A DNA stretch of 41,711 bases from Sphingomonadales bacterium. Lineage in GTDB: Bacteria > Pseudomonadota > Alphaproteobacteria > Sphingomonadales > Sphingomonadaceae. Of this stretch, positions 31,301 through 36,410 are shown in pieces. A model generated the notes under the pieces. It saw nothing but the letters and a program-made list of their open reading frames with translations. It had not been told where the DNA came from and did not search any database. Location: the NCBI GenBank assembly GCA_025362295.1, contig JANYGX010000016.1:1-41711 (forward strand), written 5' to 3'. The translations under genes were made by a program, and so were the position numbers. Every line of letters starts with the position of its first letter. Positions within the stretch are counted from its first letter, which is position 1.

Positions 31301-31666
31301 TTCTTGATCGCACTGCGCGGGACAGTGGATGCTGGTGATGCTGGTGTGCGGGTGGCCGGTAACGTGTTTGTGGCTGCCAACAAGGTTGCCAACGCCGATA
31401 ACTTTCAGGTCAGTGGCCAATCCTTTGGATTGCCGACCGCAGCCCCCACCATCACGCCACCAGCCAGTCAGGGTAGCGCGCTCGCAGATGCGCGTAACCT
31501 TGCCGGTATCTCCACATCCGCTGGTGGCAGGGCACGCACCCGGGTGATTGTCGATGTGCTTGGGTACGCTGGTGACCCCTGCGATGATACCACCGACAAG
31601 CGCCCCGCTGACTGCCCTGCACCAAAAGATAAAGGCGGAAACGGTAAAAAAGCCGGAAACAAGTAG
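16331..31666 (+). CDS. Giant filamentous-haemagglutinin-like TpsA exoprotein (DUF3739 type)
   Basis: A single uninterrupted 5111-residue frame. An extended signal peptide (about 1-44) has a basic n-region with QRRRFML. Residues about 150-290 form the two-partner secretion domain: ALLSWNSFNIGAKTTLNF near 185, then VLNRV, GSIKADG and NNNGILFGAGSQVNTH near 252-267 (NNNG where FhaB has NPNG). The bulk is beta-helix-like repeat sequence with recurrent AGRDI, GGNVTL and TIDASG elements. The last 450 residues (ETGNLDLRLATLQTARGGDI, GGAARSFTDGDFLVNQSRLF, FSANGDVSAGQGPKTSS) resemble the DUF3739 ending of PdtA-type exoproteins. It should be exported by Sec and then secreted by the TpsB encoded convergently at 34492-36234. 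Likely a cell-surface or released fibre used in adhesion or biofilm. It lacks an obvious toxin tip; the C-terminus has a two-cysteine basic tail. Confidence 0.92.
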   Translation: MIIKSQSIAKPSIARRDSQRRRFMLTVSALASISVLAVQPARGAGNPVYLPGFGSASGSAAQGNSGTPNPVPPLGGSSPFGTGAFSSNSARAIAAQANATYLQTATAAALAAQAAAHVTFTPTQQAQINAVPNGLVAGGLFPAVTVQTAAAIDTTGLATWQGATLPAQTTAADGTVTVVVHQNDSRALLSWNSFNIGAKTTLNFDQASYSGTNYTGIRTSQPSYTVLNRVANSVAPSTVFGSIKADGTVLVINNNGILFGAGSQVNTHSFFFQALANTVTIKNQTFTDPVTGKPVIDIGDFGGATAGDNPTALVLKHITVQEDNLTFLQRGPFIGAASDDTLAGPNLQLTSSPVQTSLVYARNPDGSYDLSKLQTLVDNNGTPVLDANGNQIRQLAYTKVDVANAGTGVVKIQTGANITTGAGGFINFSGTTVTNDGVLSATQGQVLLSGTTVQNNGIIQSAQGYVGLTGSTAVINSGILAATTSATRRGVIGLSGADVVLKAGSSIGITADDSETITRSSTTFKPSVVNIGLGQSQPIVIGGPPINIGLGQRIVIEGASGATPGALVYAPGGNINIGSQPDNTGVISIGNVPGGTSVFVGSGAIIDASGLKDVPILASRNSIEISPLKRNELRDTPNYREVSTNGGFTLNGATVFVDPRLSGVRADGVAWVGSPLIEAGSYYAQVGVTASELLTKGGNVTLGVQAYTSTVNVPFTSTIINVPVNQASAVVVQKGATIDISGGFVTYQAGLVNTSKLLTSTGQVVDISQADPNGQFVGLVSGFADHQDRWGAPTIYANPLLQGGRYEAAYSEGRDAGSLTIKASSIALDGTLNAGVTVGSRQALDGKIGTNVQPGDTKALIYGDTRALQAIASQLPSGGYLDILARTKTPPTNGAVLTGGGDINIVSSIVTADGTSNVINNNAVSTSLDANGVATVSYIHADPKDTTASTLASRQSLTGLTDNRISTISFTDAQINAAGLSQLSLNTTGSVRFDKDTTVNLNAGGALNIIAGRSVHFDGTVYVPSGKISADTKALGILSNGSVFTPQSLVTTPGALFSFLPLTPSIAIDGTTGHGSFDIEVSGLLSTRGLFSNDSITSSTGQARGKAYTNGGSVSLTVLPSDNLSVIPDLPASSFSTQTGTGLPVSGQIAAPVIVQDYVDVGGSIDLSATAKIDVSGGAYISTAGVIDKTSKGGNVSLINETTFILQGSNFRTKDTGSLNSSSVNPFIPRQSSPFNNPAPSRISSHVAIDPNAQILSFGFNGGGALTLETPLLSFYGSSVDYIGKTTANAITFIPNGFIQKAGFATLNIANYKTALLPNFADGSGTPYFINSVDPVTGIAMGSGGYNAVLETPTIAIGAGQVLALTQSYYSNLLSVAQSNQLLALPSTNDAAAGSIGSVLAPSVPGNPTSFADYTALATQKNTLTDPNAYYRKGVNLNFGGLVELDVTKGGLIYGDAESSLTVPKLYNEGNIRLVGGTITQLETLPTLYVSSLAAIGTIGNTSFAGTTIALNKPVRASTDNAAKIFDLTDIFVTNPDNITINISAVDDPHQQPTSSHKLNANLFFDDQLMKDNAYLSNGIIATGTRLDNGNVLTPPQYSVADMKFVYFLGNHVGQFDGAVLASGSATDLSGLSLRNPSTAPRGFGDPTPLVDGKLIGGGTLRTIANNITQTIDLSNNIVTTTNNNVNTAFSSKSLYGSLTDLAVTPEKLVAQEGAIINLSGASDSYDRLVLATNKFGQSQATYAPTLVYSNAGLLLLTNGGSLTGAVINAFGGAAGATGGTLEIYKPTLYGDDAAILAAAGATPTSFTQAFTAYVGGNAISASAISTSGFDAFIGEGTLDFGGSKDITLSLGRSAIFRTATTYFNADSINKFQNGVTLLANQIVDNASLTITNSNMLAQAATISAPYIRFESKLQSDSPITKSVADTGKHSVTFAAKTIDAVGATIFDQGLSTVNLTSAGDVRFIGVERPLVDNTKAGTLAGQLLANGNLNIAAAQLYPTTGSTFVVGTTGLASTDIPTLDAMGKANPVGTINISRTTTDLPSAPFSAGGDLLVQAVTVNQGGVIRAPLGSLRLGGNVPFTTPPVNGIFTVLAPVTASVNLLAGSLTSVSANGLRIPYGVTTDQIEYFFAPTSATPLTAPPAARLTLAGSGVNVAANATIDVTGGGDLYAYEFASGVGGSRDVLSRINNDVFSGNVVSSSTLGAINANQFGGANVLSSADRYQYADGRAVYAIVPSLQNVSVAPYDPYFSGPAVANGTTYNGNYANLYSANVGQQITFDTSPAPGVAAGTYTLLPAQYATLQGGLRVVENVGAAQAAPGQGSTVLDGSVIVGGYYGTIGTGQIESTHRSFTVENQATFSKFSSITTTSDSTAFSKLATRNGLTVPRLPVDAGRLVINSRVTLGVDAAAIVNTAPGAGGRSSQVDVTGQVFDIVQQLPSAANVTAGTTYLTYSSLNALNAGSLLIGGTRSDDTNGNTYLNITANALTLDYDSADTTSVAALRAPEILLVVDGGNQTFKLDANFNTVAVGVPSFLTIKDGASIQTTGTFNDSQTGQYLVGASGQFSLDSAGHKIFVPGQDYLLNPFTNNDTGYGSVLRVSNGPVRTVSRASHNLYLSDPNFGIVDLLPPLSLSTLTIGAANISGDASTQAAAVVINTSGNASIDDKVMLSAKDIAIGSNTAEIAFTKTIPTKPPRKGTVLPLFITPGVQAALANADHVTLSSPNALTFAAGSYNFKDLTLDAPGLAAATKNAAVTLTTGVLSLGNSGASLAVCTYSKCDAGVGGTASLTVLAKEIDLTSGSLITQGFANQPGTLPNGKPVVPSIAFGFSAVSFSGAKGIFIQGIDSANTTSSFNFGSAAVALNTPYLGDRTLNPDPTKNIQIPTYALGTTGTIAISNYVLDAAGVPVLNADSSHQRLASVTVDGVPGSSLTITSGQDFVARSTDAKGNIIPAIPASTGAIRIDGTDVRATAGILRLATIGDTATAGVAGGISVTGGALVETPGYSKVFGKIFNDTVSAVTVSAPGGALTLNAGANALSIDSGSHVSVDGGTRAAGSLILLAAGKGISFGTNGADFSTITSGAGVAASGGGNLTIDSGSSFNLGAFANFANHYTGDINIRSNGADETLAASQTICATSFSLTNDGGAITIAGSIDTSGKVLDQRTFDSAGKLLSGGYNADHVNGGNVALYGLGGVTLAASGTIDTHTEGYQDNDTRQARAGNVTLGTDGTGAITINAGGTIDAGARRSGKVADYRLVSKSGLNPDTLLAQTYYTLVNPDLGGKVTLRAPILNAADPTVAYQSGDVGTVNINYAGTIIGAGAVTAEGFRRYNLDQLDRTSGYVGVKRFTGLDVTSGNTFTGVVLDPSAARIGNRLNFLSDSNYHFDFATNQLVRNIKTGAETLVDYIQTYNLNGATGLGALTSLTDSKGKSIYHAAPGYELVSAGNIGVGQLAKNATTGATEFNVGNWNLGAGAVDLQRAYAAGDVQVSFFSNKQIDSKLTGAAYAKQFTDGSVLFNVLPTTITDSVDHNSHIFNNFTSLTYRVGGRVDGDAGVLSLRAGGTLDIQGSITDGFFNFHDQTNRAFASYSLGGGNRTYAAFINTTCTAQSCGNVDSYQNFTGSLSGVSSININLNRLFAIDYVPGLNGSGQNTTSFFDDSPVYQAPFSVAANAPGAVGSLLDVVKGVQTFGDAVNAGQLFPLLQGKASNYAASTSYQLVGGAAVAGTPGAISTSINPLTLQQFGAKAGSDVIVEGLRTYTYSTNTANDTNPFTANFSSSLNFYDQSQPGNPRSSSYLFGFGGGRNTDPFTNNTPITSIPYTPNLIGPIFNTSLSLAQNWLGSVFGAGLANPGLGSATIPGDASALTTISLGAAPSGTATGKPLNGNQAAADFLHQAAASYFGTQDSGSYTGFDRNKPINVSNATTIVTSLDKAAAFIDFLTGTPQGGKAYVSQSGSTKGQTFTQALGNQLLGYGDSFAPTNYKITNTIKPLIRTGTGNIDVTAARDINLTNGAAGSKTTLININIGGTPQPYLQDQIGGNSIYTAGHLIDLVALKTVSGITIDASANAVTALKDLASTSRVKVGFDDGLGNVFGFIQTSSVVQPNLKPADINGLLNTPVYLDGGGDVTLSANRSALSTRESLIHRDPYSANNVSGGSTIGDSPLGNWHVGQVGQDTELLINTGAFYEGVAALGGGVINIKARHDISDLSVISDTSVTTGLVTLTGGAAPSTKALWSFGGGDVHVSAGNDIIGGRFDVASGVATISAGRNITAAPGYVHDTKIDDTTGRTLIILDSKYSNNVSLRLTDATIALTAGRSVVLGDRGVNSSGSTVFGNSAISSLGEANGPNKPNDGTDPLTFVYNANPAGFYTPIAGVSISSNDAININSAFQQVLPGSFRVTSVLGDIILPTPTFTNGITLGTIILALSPVGQLSLLAGRNLAPAIIAMDDSDPNLEPGALSAFSKTGQGDSAVITGHDFVFPSIYPNSTDATRRLYHNQTATHLNDPNPVRIFAGNTITSLTLNSAKQTQVIAGRDLIDTVFVGQNLHSSDVTRIAAGRDITSTQTVNGTRTTINGNNFTIGGPGLVSVEAGRDAGPFQTSATVNTDVRGNASVPITNQAFAGGILTVGNEYNPWLTPQGAALDVQFGVGPGTNYASFQDKYLNPANLASLGGEFFAQTSDSFGNKSPIRSQPIYYPVLLTWLQQNGYVAGNATPTFEQAYAVFAGNTVNEFARRQFLLNQVYFNELTQVSIPDSPSFNRPARAYNAVSTLFPASFGYTNNSVGIDPAQPVGPNNPPVRIETGNLDLRLATLQTARGGDISLIGPGGRVLAGSLTRTETQAAKRGYKVTVPGSVEALDNLNNGPIGLVLGIPTGFEGILTLRGGAARSFTDGDFLVNQSRLFTEGGGYAGFTTDAGSFVPYSRQIVLFSANGDVSAGQGPKTSSNAPPVVLKFDPNGYSEVDAASAVSGAGVASFKLSDDVASTLANLGLPVVQSDVFLIALRGTVDAGDAGVRVAGNVFVAANKVANADNFQVSGQSFGLPTAAPTITPPASQGSALADARNLAGISTSAGGRARTRVIVDVLGYAGDPCDDTTDKRPADCPAPKDKGGNGKKAGNK
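17916..17999 (+). repeat. In-frame tandem duplication in the exoprotein gene
   Basis: TCAACATCGGCCTCGGTCAA occurs exactly at 17916-17935 and at 17967-17986, 51 bases apart. CATTGTTATCG recurs at 17944-17954 and 17989-17999, 45 bases apart. The protein repeats NIGLGQ and IVI. The six-base difference shows a later in-frame deletion in one copy. Confidence 0.85.
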
Positions 31667-31726
31667 AAAGGTGACATTCAGGCATTTGCTTGCAGGTTGT
31701 CAAACCAAGAGCCGTTGAAAATCACC

Positions 31727-31817
31727 CATCATCGTCATATCCGATGCTTAATCGGGAATGACGATGATGAGCGAAAGTATGCACTGGGCTTGAGATCCCC
31801 GCTCAAGAGGCAGGGAT
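31727..31817. repeat. REP-like pair of hairpins between convergent genes
   Basis: A perfect 12-bp inverted repeat (CATCATCGTCAT at 31727-31738 with ATGACGATGATG at 31758-31769) encloses an inner CCGAT/ATCGG stem with a GCTTA loop. A second, weaker hairpin (ATCCC at 31795-31799 with GGGAT at 31813-31817) follows. The GGGAATGA and GGGATGA edges resemble extragenic palindromes common in proteobacteria. No T run follows on either strand, but it could stop convergent transcripts. I saw no second copy in the window. Confidence 0.55.
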
Positions 31818-31839
31818 GACCAGTCACTGTTAGAGGCTA

Positions 31840-32517
31840 CTAAGGCTTTGTCTGATCCAGCGGGCTGTGAACGCTGCTGTCGTAAATGCGGTTGCCATAA
31901 ACCTCCGCAGCGTTTTCCAGCTGCACGCGCTTCAGGCCGATGAAAGGTTCACGCCGACCTAAAGCTGTGCCAATGCCGACATGTTGATATTTATCGAGGA
32001 TCTCATTGGCAATACCCACCAACTGGGTGTTTCTGGCATCGCACGCGGTGATGAGAGTTTTGGCATTGGTCAGCGCTGTTGTTGCCGCCGTCGCTTCCGC
32101 GTGCGCCGCATCAATGTCCTGCTTGTTTTTACGTGCGGCTTCGCTGGTGGCTTGCGTCAGCTGGTTTTTTGATTGCTGGGCATCGGTTTGAGCTGTACGC
32201 AAATCAACCGCGAGTGCGTCGTTACGCACACGAAGGTCTGCTATATCACGACGCAGCGCAGCAAGCTGTTTGCTATCGGCACCACCGCCACTGCCCGCTT
32301 TTGATAGCTTTGCTTTCAGTGCGTCGCGATCTTTTTCAGCGGCATCCTTGGCAGCCTGCAAGCTTGCTTGGCTGGCTTGCAGATCACGCAGCTGGGTGGT
32401 GGTCGAACGAAGCTGCTCACGCATCCGGCTCTCCAGTGAGTCGGCTTGAGCAAATGCAGACTGGTTGACCAGTGTGACTGTGGCAACAATCATTGCTGTG
32501 CAGTTAAACGTGCGCAT
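31840..32517 (-). CDS. Periplasmic coiled-coil protein of the two-partner secretion locus
   Basis: A 225-residue protein with a signal peptide (about 1-23, ending SAFA). Residues about 28-155 are heptad-rich and charged (ESRMREQLRSTTTQLRDLQA, and AEKDRDALKAKL), with a glycine/serine break at SGGGADS, and should form two coiled-coil segments. The C-terminus is globular: a lone cysteine in ITACDARNTQLV, then ANEILDKYQHVGIG, REPFIGLKRVQLEN and YGNRIYDS. I recall this ending from proteins encoded beside other DUF3739-type exoprotein genes, but no function is established. The start codon lies one base after the porin stop (TAA-T-ATG), so translation is coupled to it. A periplasmic chaperone or spacer for the giant exoprotein is an inference from position only. 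Confidence 0.8.
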   Translation of the reverse strand: MRTFNCTAMIVATVTLVNQSAFAQADSLESRMREQLRSTTTQLRDLQASQASLQAAKDAAEKDRDALKAKLSKAGSGGGADSKQLAALRRDIADLRVRNDALAVDLRTAQTDAQQSKNQLTQATSEAARKNKQDIDAAHAEATAATTALTNAKTLITACDARNTQLVGIANEILDKYQHVGIGTALGRREPFIGLKRVQLENAAEVYGNRIYDSSVHSPLDQTKP

Positions 32518-32518
32518 A

Positions 32519-34438
32519 TTAGAAACTCGCTTTCAGATCGAGCTGAAACACATCAATGGCCAGTGGGTCGCCGCTGATCTGATTGGCAGAAAGCCATTTG
32601 CCCGACAGCGTGACGTTATTGTAAATGCCAAGCGTGCCTTGCAGTGTGTAGCCTTTGTTGTTGGTGCCGCCTTGGTGGAAGTCGCTGTCGGTTAGTGCGT
32701 CAAGCACGGCATCACTTTGCAGGTAGCGGTAGGAGGCCTCAAAATTCCACTCACCGAATTTCTTGGGTTTGGTGTAGCCAAAGCCCAGCTTGACCGTCCA
32801 GCCCTTGTTGCCGCTGTCAACGCGTGCGGCCGGAAAGACTTTGTCCACACCAGCAATCTTGATGGTTGTAGTGCTACAAGGGTTGCCGGAAACAAAATTA
32901 CCCTGGCTGTCGAGCACACTGGTAATATTGGTGATAGGCACACCGATGCCGATGGCGTTCAGCCCAGGGTAACTGCAGGCTCCCGCCAGCTTGTCGAAAG
33001 CCAGGTTGCGCACATATTCACCAAACAAGCTTACGGAAATATTGTCTGTCACTATTGCAGCGAGCTTTGCGTTCACATCGAGCACGTCAAACTTGTACGA
33101 AAGGCCAGCCAGCTGTGGCTGGGCAAAGTTTTGCTGCCCGGGAATATCGGCAACTATGTTACGAATAAAGAACAGCGTATTGCCTTTTTTAAGAAACTGC
33201 GGCTGGGTAAAGTCACTGTCGCACTGCGGCGTAATCACCACATCACAGGCTGAGGACAATTGACCTTGCACATCCTGAAAGCGGAAAAAGCCAGCGGCCA
33301 GTTGTGCACTGTACCGCGTGGCAAAATTCCATGTTCCCTTACCTTGTGCTGCAAACAACCACTTCGATGGCACATTCTGTTTTGCATCGCCGCGTGAGGG
33401 AAAGTTGCCGGAACCAAACGATAGGGGATAGGCACCGCCTACCAGGCCGATAGTCAGATCCCGCCCCAGCAACTTCGGCGACGCCAGCTCAGCGGTGACG
33501 CCATCAAAGTTTACATCATCGTCAACAAACAAATCGCTGATGCTGAACGGGTTAGGCATCCGGCCAAACGTAGCTGCTGCCCACGGCACCGGTTTGAGCA
33601 TCAGATAGGCCTGATCGAGATAAATATTTTTCTTACCAAGACCTCCCCCCAATACGCTGTTGGTGGAAATCGGGCTGGTGTCATCCCCTGTTGCCAGACG
33701 CACACCAACCGTTGCATAATTAGCCACGACATCAGCCGTGAAACCAAAGCGGGCACGAATGCGCTCACGCGGGCCACGGTTTTGGGTTGTGTTCAGTGTT
33801 GGCAGACCAGGGCGATTTGTCTGCGGGTTGATGTCCGTTGGACCGCTGGTGTTGAATGTTTCAAAATCAAATATGACTGGGTTATTTTTTGCAGAGAAAT
33901 ACGTAAAATCTGTGCGGAATCGGAAATCACCATTCCAGCTGATACGGTTAATCCACTCAGGCAATGCGCCTGGCTGTGCCCACCCTTCAGTTTTGACTGT
34001 TGCCAGTAGTTCTTTCTTCACATTATCGCGAATTTGATCCTGCACAATTTGCGGCACATAAGGCACGTGCACTGCATTAGGATCGAGCTCTGGAGATGAG
34101 GCAGGTGGTGCTTGTGCTAAAACTTTTGCAGACTCTGTGGCTTTGGCAGACTCTGTCTGTGTCGCAAGCGCTTGTGCGGCCCGTGCCTGTGCCTTGCGCA
34201 GCAAAACCGTTGCGGCTTTTTTGGTGATCAACTTCTGTTCCACCAGCAGCTGTATGAGATCGGTTGTGGTGTCCGTTGACGGGGTGGTGAGCACAGACGG
34301 CGGCAATGCCGTGGTGGTTGTTTGTGCGCTGGCAGGCGCACCATTGGCAAGCAAAGCCATTCCCAGAATAAAAACGCTTGTCTGGTACCTTAGAGCTTTG
34401 CGCTTGAATGTCACACGGTTGAGTGATGCATTGTGCAT
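32519..34438 (-). CDS. Outer-membrane putative porin (Porin_5-like)
   Basis: A 639-residue outer-membrane protein. AAGGA precedes the ATG by seven bases. Signal peptide about 1-39 (ending APASAQ). Residues about 55-95 carry a short helical segment (DLIQLLVEQKLITKKAATVL) that is typical of the N-terminus of Porin_5 proteins, followed by VPYVPQIVQDQIRDNVKKEL. From WNGDFRFRTDF near residue 170 onward alternate beta-strands fit a beta-barrel, with RERIRARFGFTADV, ATFGRMPNPF and a C-terminal LDLKASF ending in Phe as required for BAM recognition. Substrate unknown. It is the middle gene of the tpsB-porin-coiled-coil operon, 53 bases after tpsB, and may support export or attachment of the giant exoprotein or take up a nutrient under the same conditions. 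Confidence 0.85.
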   Translation of the reverse strand: MHNASLNRVTFKRKALRYQTSVFILGMALLANGAPASAQTTTTALPPSVLTTPSTDTTTDLIQLLVEQKLITKKAATVLLRKAQARAAQALATQTESAKATESAKVLAQAPPASSPELDPNAVHVPYVPQIVQDQIRDNVKKELLATVKTEGWAQPGALPEWINRISWNGDFRFRTDFTYFSAKNNPVIFDFETFNTSGPTDINPQTNRPGLPTLNTTQNRGPRERIRARFGFTADVVANYATVGVRLATGDDTSPISTNSVLGGGLGKKNIYLDQAYLMLKPVPWAAATFGRMPNPFSISDLFVDDDVNFDGVTAELASPKLLGRDLTIGLVGGAYPLSFGSGNFPSRGDAKQNVPSKWLFAAQGKGTWNFATRYSAQLAAGFFRFQDVQGQLSSACDVVITPQCDSDFTQPQFLKKGNTLFFIRNIVADIPGQQNFAQPQLAGLSYKFDVLDVNAKLAAIVTDNISVSLFGEYVRNLAFDKLAGACSYPGLNAIGIGVPITNITSVLDSQGNFVSGNPCSTTTIKIAGVDKVFPAARVDSGNKGWTVKLGFGYTKPKKFGEWNFEASYRYLQSDAVLDALTDSDFHQGGTNNKGYTLQGTLGIYNNVTLSGKWLSANQISGDPLAIDVFQLDLKASF

Positions 34439-34491
34439 GATATTATCCTTGTCAATTAAACGGTTGTGTTGAAAACATGTCCAACATCATA

Positions 34492-36234
34492 TTAAAAATT
34501 TGTTTTCACACCAAAGACGACCCGCTTGGTGCCTTTGGGTGAGTCCGGTGTGCTGCGCAGCGGTATGGCCAGCGATACATCGCCGTTCACATGATTGAAT
34601 AATTTAATGCGCGTGCCAAAGCCGCTGCTCATCAACCCAAAGTCTGCCTGCTGTCCAGGCAAGGCTTCACGCACATGCGCATAGCCGCCATCGAGAAAGC
34701 CAAAAAATCGCCACTCATCGATGTGGCGACCAAAGTAACGTGCAATCGAAGGGCTGCGGAGTTCCAGCGAGCCATACATGCCATCATCGCCAAGACCCTC
34801 AGCCTGAAAATAGCCACGTACTGTGGTGTTGCCACCCAGATTGAATTGTTCGGTCGGAATTTGCGGCGTATCGCTGAATTGAGCACCAATCTTGATTGCG
34901 CTTACAAAATCATACTTCAGATCACGGGTGTAATCCGCATCCAGGTTAAGATGAACAAAATTGCCCTTGGCATTAAAGCGTTGTTCCCTAAACAAGTCGC
35001 CGACAATCACCCCACCTGAAGGGGGCCGGCTATCCCCGGCATTGTTGCGGATGCCAAATGTCACAGCAACTGTTAAATTAAGCGCCGAGCGCTCGGATGA
35101 TGTCGCCAATGTATAACTGGCGTTCAGCGGCCAATAAAAAATTGGTGCGACTTTCGGAAATACGATACCTGGAACGCTGATATTTTGCTCGGATAACTTA
35201 TAATCCACACCAAAGCTTAAACTTTGTGTAGTGGTTGGCGATGATGCCAATTTGTAAAGTGCCCGTGCTCCAACAGTGAAGCCGTTGCCCAAACTACGGT
35301 CGCCTTCGATATTTGTGCCGTTGGCTGTGGCGGTTACATTTAAGCCCGGAATGAAGATTTTGACATTGCTGTTTGATACATAACCATAGGCTAATAATGA
35401 CCAGAGCGTGCCCCAGATCGGTGCCAGATAGGTGCCAGAAATTACTTCTGATTCCTGTCTGTTTTGCGGCGTCACGGCATAGCTTGCTGATATCGTGTGC
35501 CCGAGCTGAAACAGGTTGGTATATTTGGCAGTGACAGATGCCTTCAGCATGCTCTGCGCTGTGCTGTGATCGTTGTTAACGTCCGTATCAATGTGGAATG
35601 GAAGATGGTCTTTCACCTTCAGCGTTATATCAATCGTAGCCGGGGCTTTGCCTTGCGCAATCACCGGTGTCACCTGACGGTCAGGGTTGCGATTGATCTC
35701 GGTGAGTTCTGTTTGCAAACTGCGCAAATCTGGAACTTTGCCTTGTGCAACGGACGGCGCCTGCGATCTGATAAACGCTGGCGAGCTATATTTGGTGCCA
35801 GCGATTTTAAGGCGCCCGACCGGTGCCTCTGTCACACGAATGGTGACAACACCCCGCACCACTTGCAGGCGCTGCGTGTTATCACTGTAGGTCTGAATAG
35901 GGCTTTGAACATAAACCGATTCGAGACCACGATTCTTGTAGGCATCCTGCAAATCTTTCACGGCGGCGTTCACATCATCAACCGTGCGATTGGGCCCAAC
36001 ATGGGGATATACAGCACGCTCAATGGTTTTACTGTCCAGTACTGTATTGCCGAGCACGACAATCTCACCCACAAAAAATGTATCAGAATTTTGGCCAGTT
36101 TGCGTTGCCATGTTTTTTTGGTCAGCATTTTGCCCAACATTCTGAGCGTTTGCAGTCAAAATAATGCCATTGCTGAAAGCAGGCCAGGCTGCACACAGTA
36201 AAATTTTTGCAATAAATGTACGTTTAATCAGCAT
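34492..36234 (-). CDS. TpsB outer-membrane transporter (ShlB/FhaC/HecB family)
   Basis: A 580-residue two-partner secretion pore. Signal peptide about 1-30. POTRA domain 1 spans about 50-135 (VGEIVVLGNTVLDSKTIERA through VVRGVVTIRVTEA) and POTRA domain 2 about 138-215 (VGRLKIAGTKYSSPAFIRSQ through DITLKVKDHLPFH). The 16-strand barrel follows, with the conserved loop L6 motif VRGY at 472-475 in GGNTTVRGYFQAEGLGDDG and a C-terminal RVVFGVKTNF ending in Phe. POTRA domains would bind the secretion domain of the exoprotein in the periplasm, and the barrel would export it. Weak ribosome-binding site (GAAAG). First gene of a three-gene operon convergent with, not co-transcribed with, its probable substrate gene. 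Confidence 0.95.
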   Translation of the reverse strand: MLIKRTFIAKILLCAAWPAFSNGIILTANAQNVGQNADQKNMATQTGQNSDTFFVGEIVVLGNTVLDSKTIERAVYPHVGPNRTVDDVNAAVKDLQDAYKNRGLESVYVQSPIQTYSDNTQRLQVVRGVVTIRVTEAPVGRLKIAGTKYSSPAFIRSQAPSVAQGKVPDLRSLQTELTEINRNPDRQVTPVIAQGKAPATIDITLKVKDHLPFHIDTDVNNDHSTAQSMLKASVTAKYTNLFQLGHTISASYAVTPQNRQESEVISGTYLAPIWGTLWSLLAYGYVSNSNVKIFIPGLNVTATANGTNIEGDRSLGNGFTVGARALYKLASSPTTTQSLSFGVDYKLSEQNISVPGIVFPKVAPIFYWPLNASYTLATSSERSALNLTVAVTFGIRNNAGDSRPPSGGVIVGDLFREQRFNAKGNFVHLNLDADYTRDLKYDFVSAIKIGAQFSDTPQIPTEQFNLGGNTTVRGYFQAEGLGDDGMYGSLELRSPSIARYFGRHIDEWRFFGFLDGGYAHVREALPGQQADFGLMSSGFGTRIKLFNHVNGDVSLAIPLRSTPDSPKGTKRVVFGVKTNF

Positions 36235-36302
36235 ATATCTTTCACAGATAAAATATTGTATAATTTGACAAAGAAATTACACACTGACTCAACATGAGTT
36301 TT

Positions 36303-36320
36303 GTTACAAAAATATGACAA
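36303..36320 (-). promoter_or_regulatory. Candidate PhoB box upstream of tpsB
   Basis: On the minus strand TTGTCAT ATTT TTGTAAC agrees with the PhoB box at 13 of 18 positions; both half-sites share TTGT and are 11 bases apart. It is 69 bases upstream of the tpsB start, in the correct orientation. TATACAAT (around 36256-36263) downstream is a possible -10, but spacing is long. Confidence 0.42.
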
Positions 36321-36410
36321 ATCGTTAATATTATCGTGATTTTTTTAATCGCGCAAAGTCACAATATTGTGCAAATTACACAGCATTTAAAGAGTATTAT
36401 TGTGAGAATT

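Noticed and set aside
36360-36371. CACAATATTGTG palindrome downstream of the TPM operon as terminator or operator
   Set aside because: A perfect 12-base palindrome, but with no loop and no T run, in very AT-rich sequence. Not enough to assign a function.
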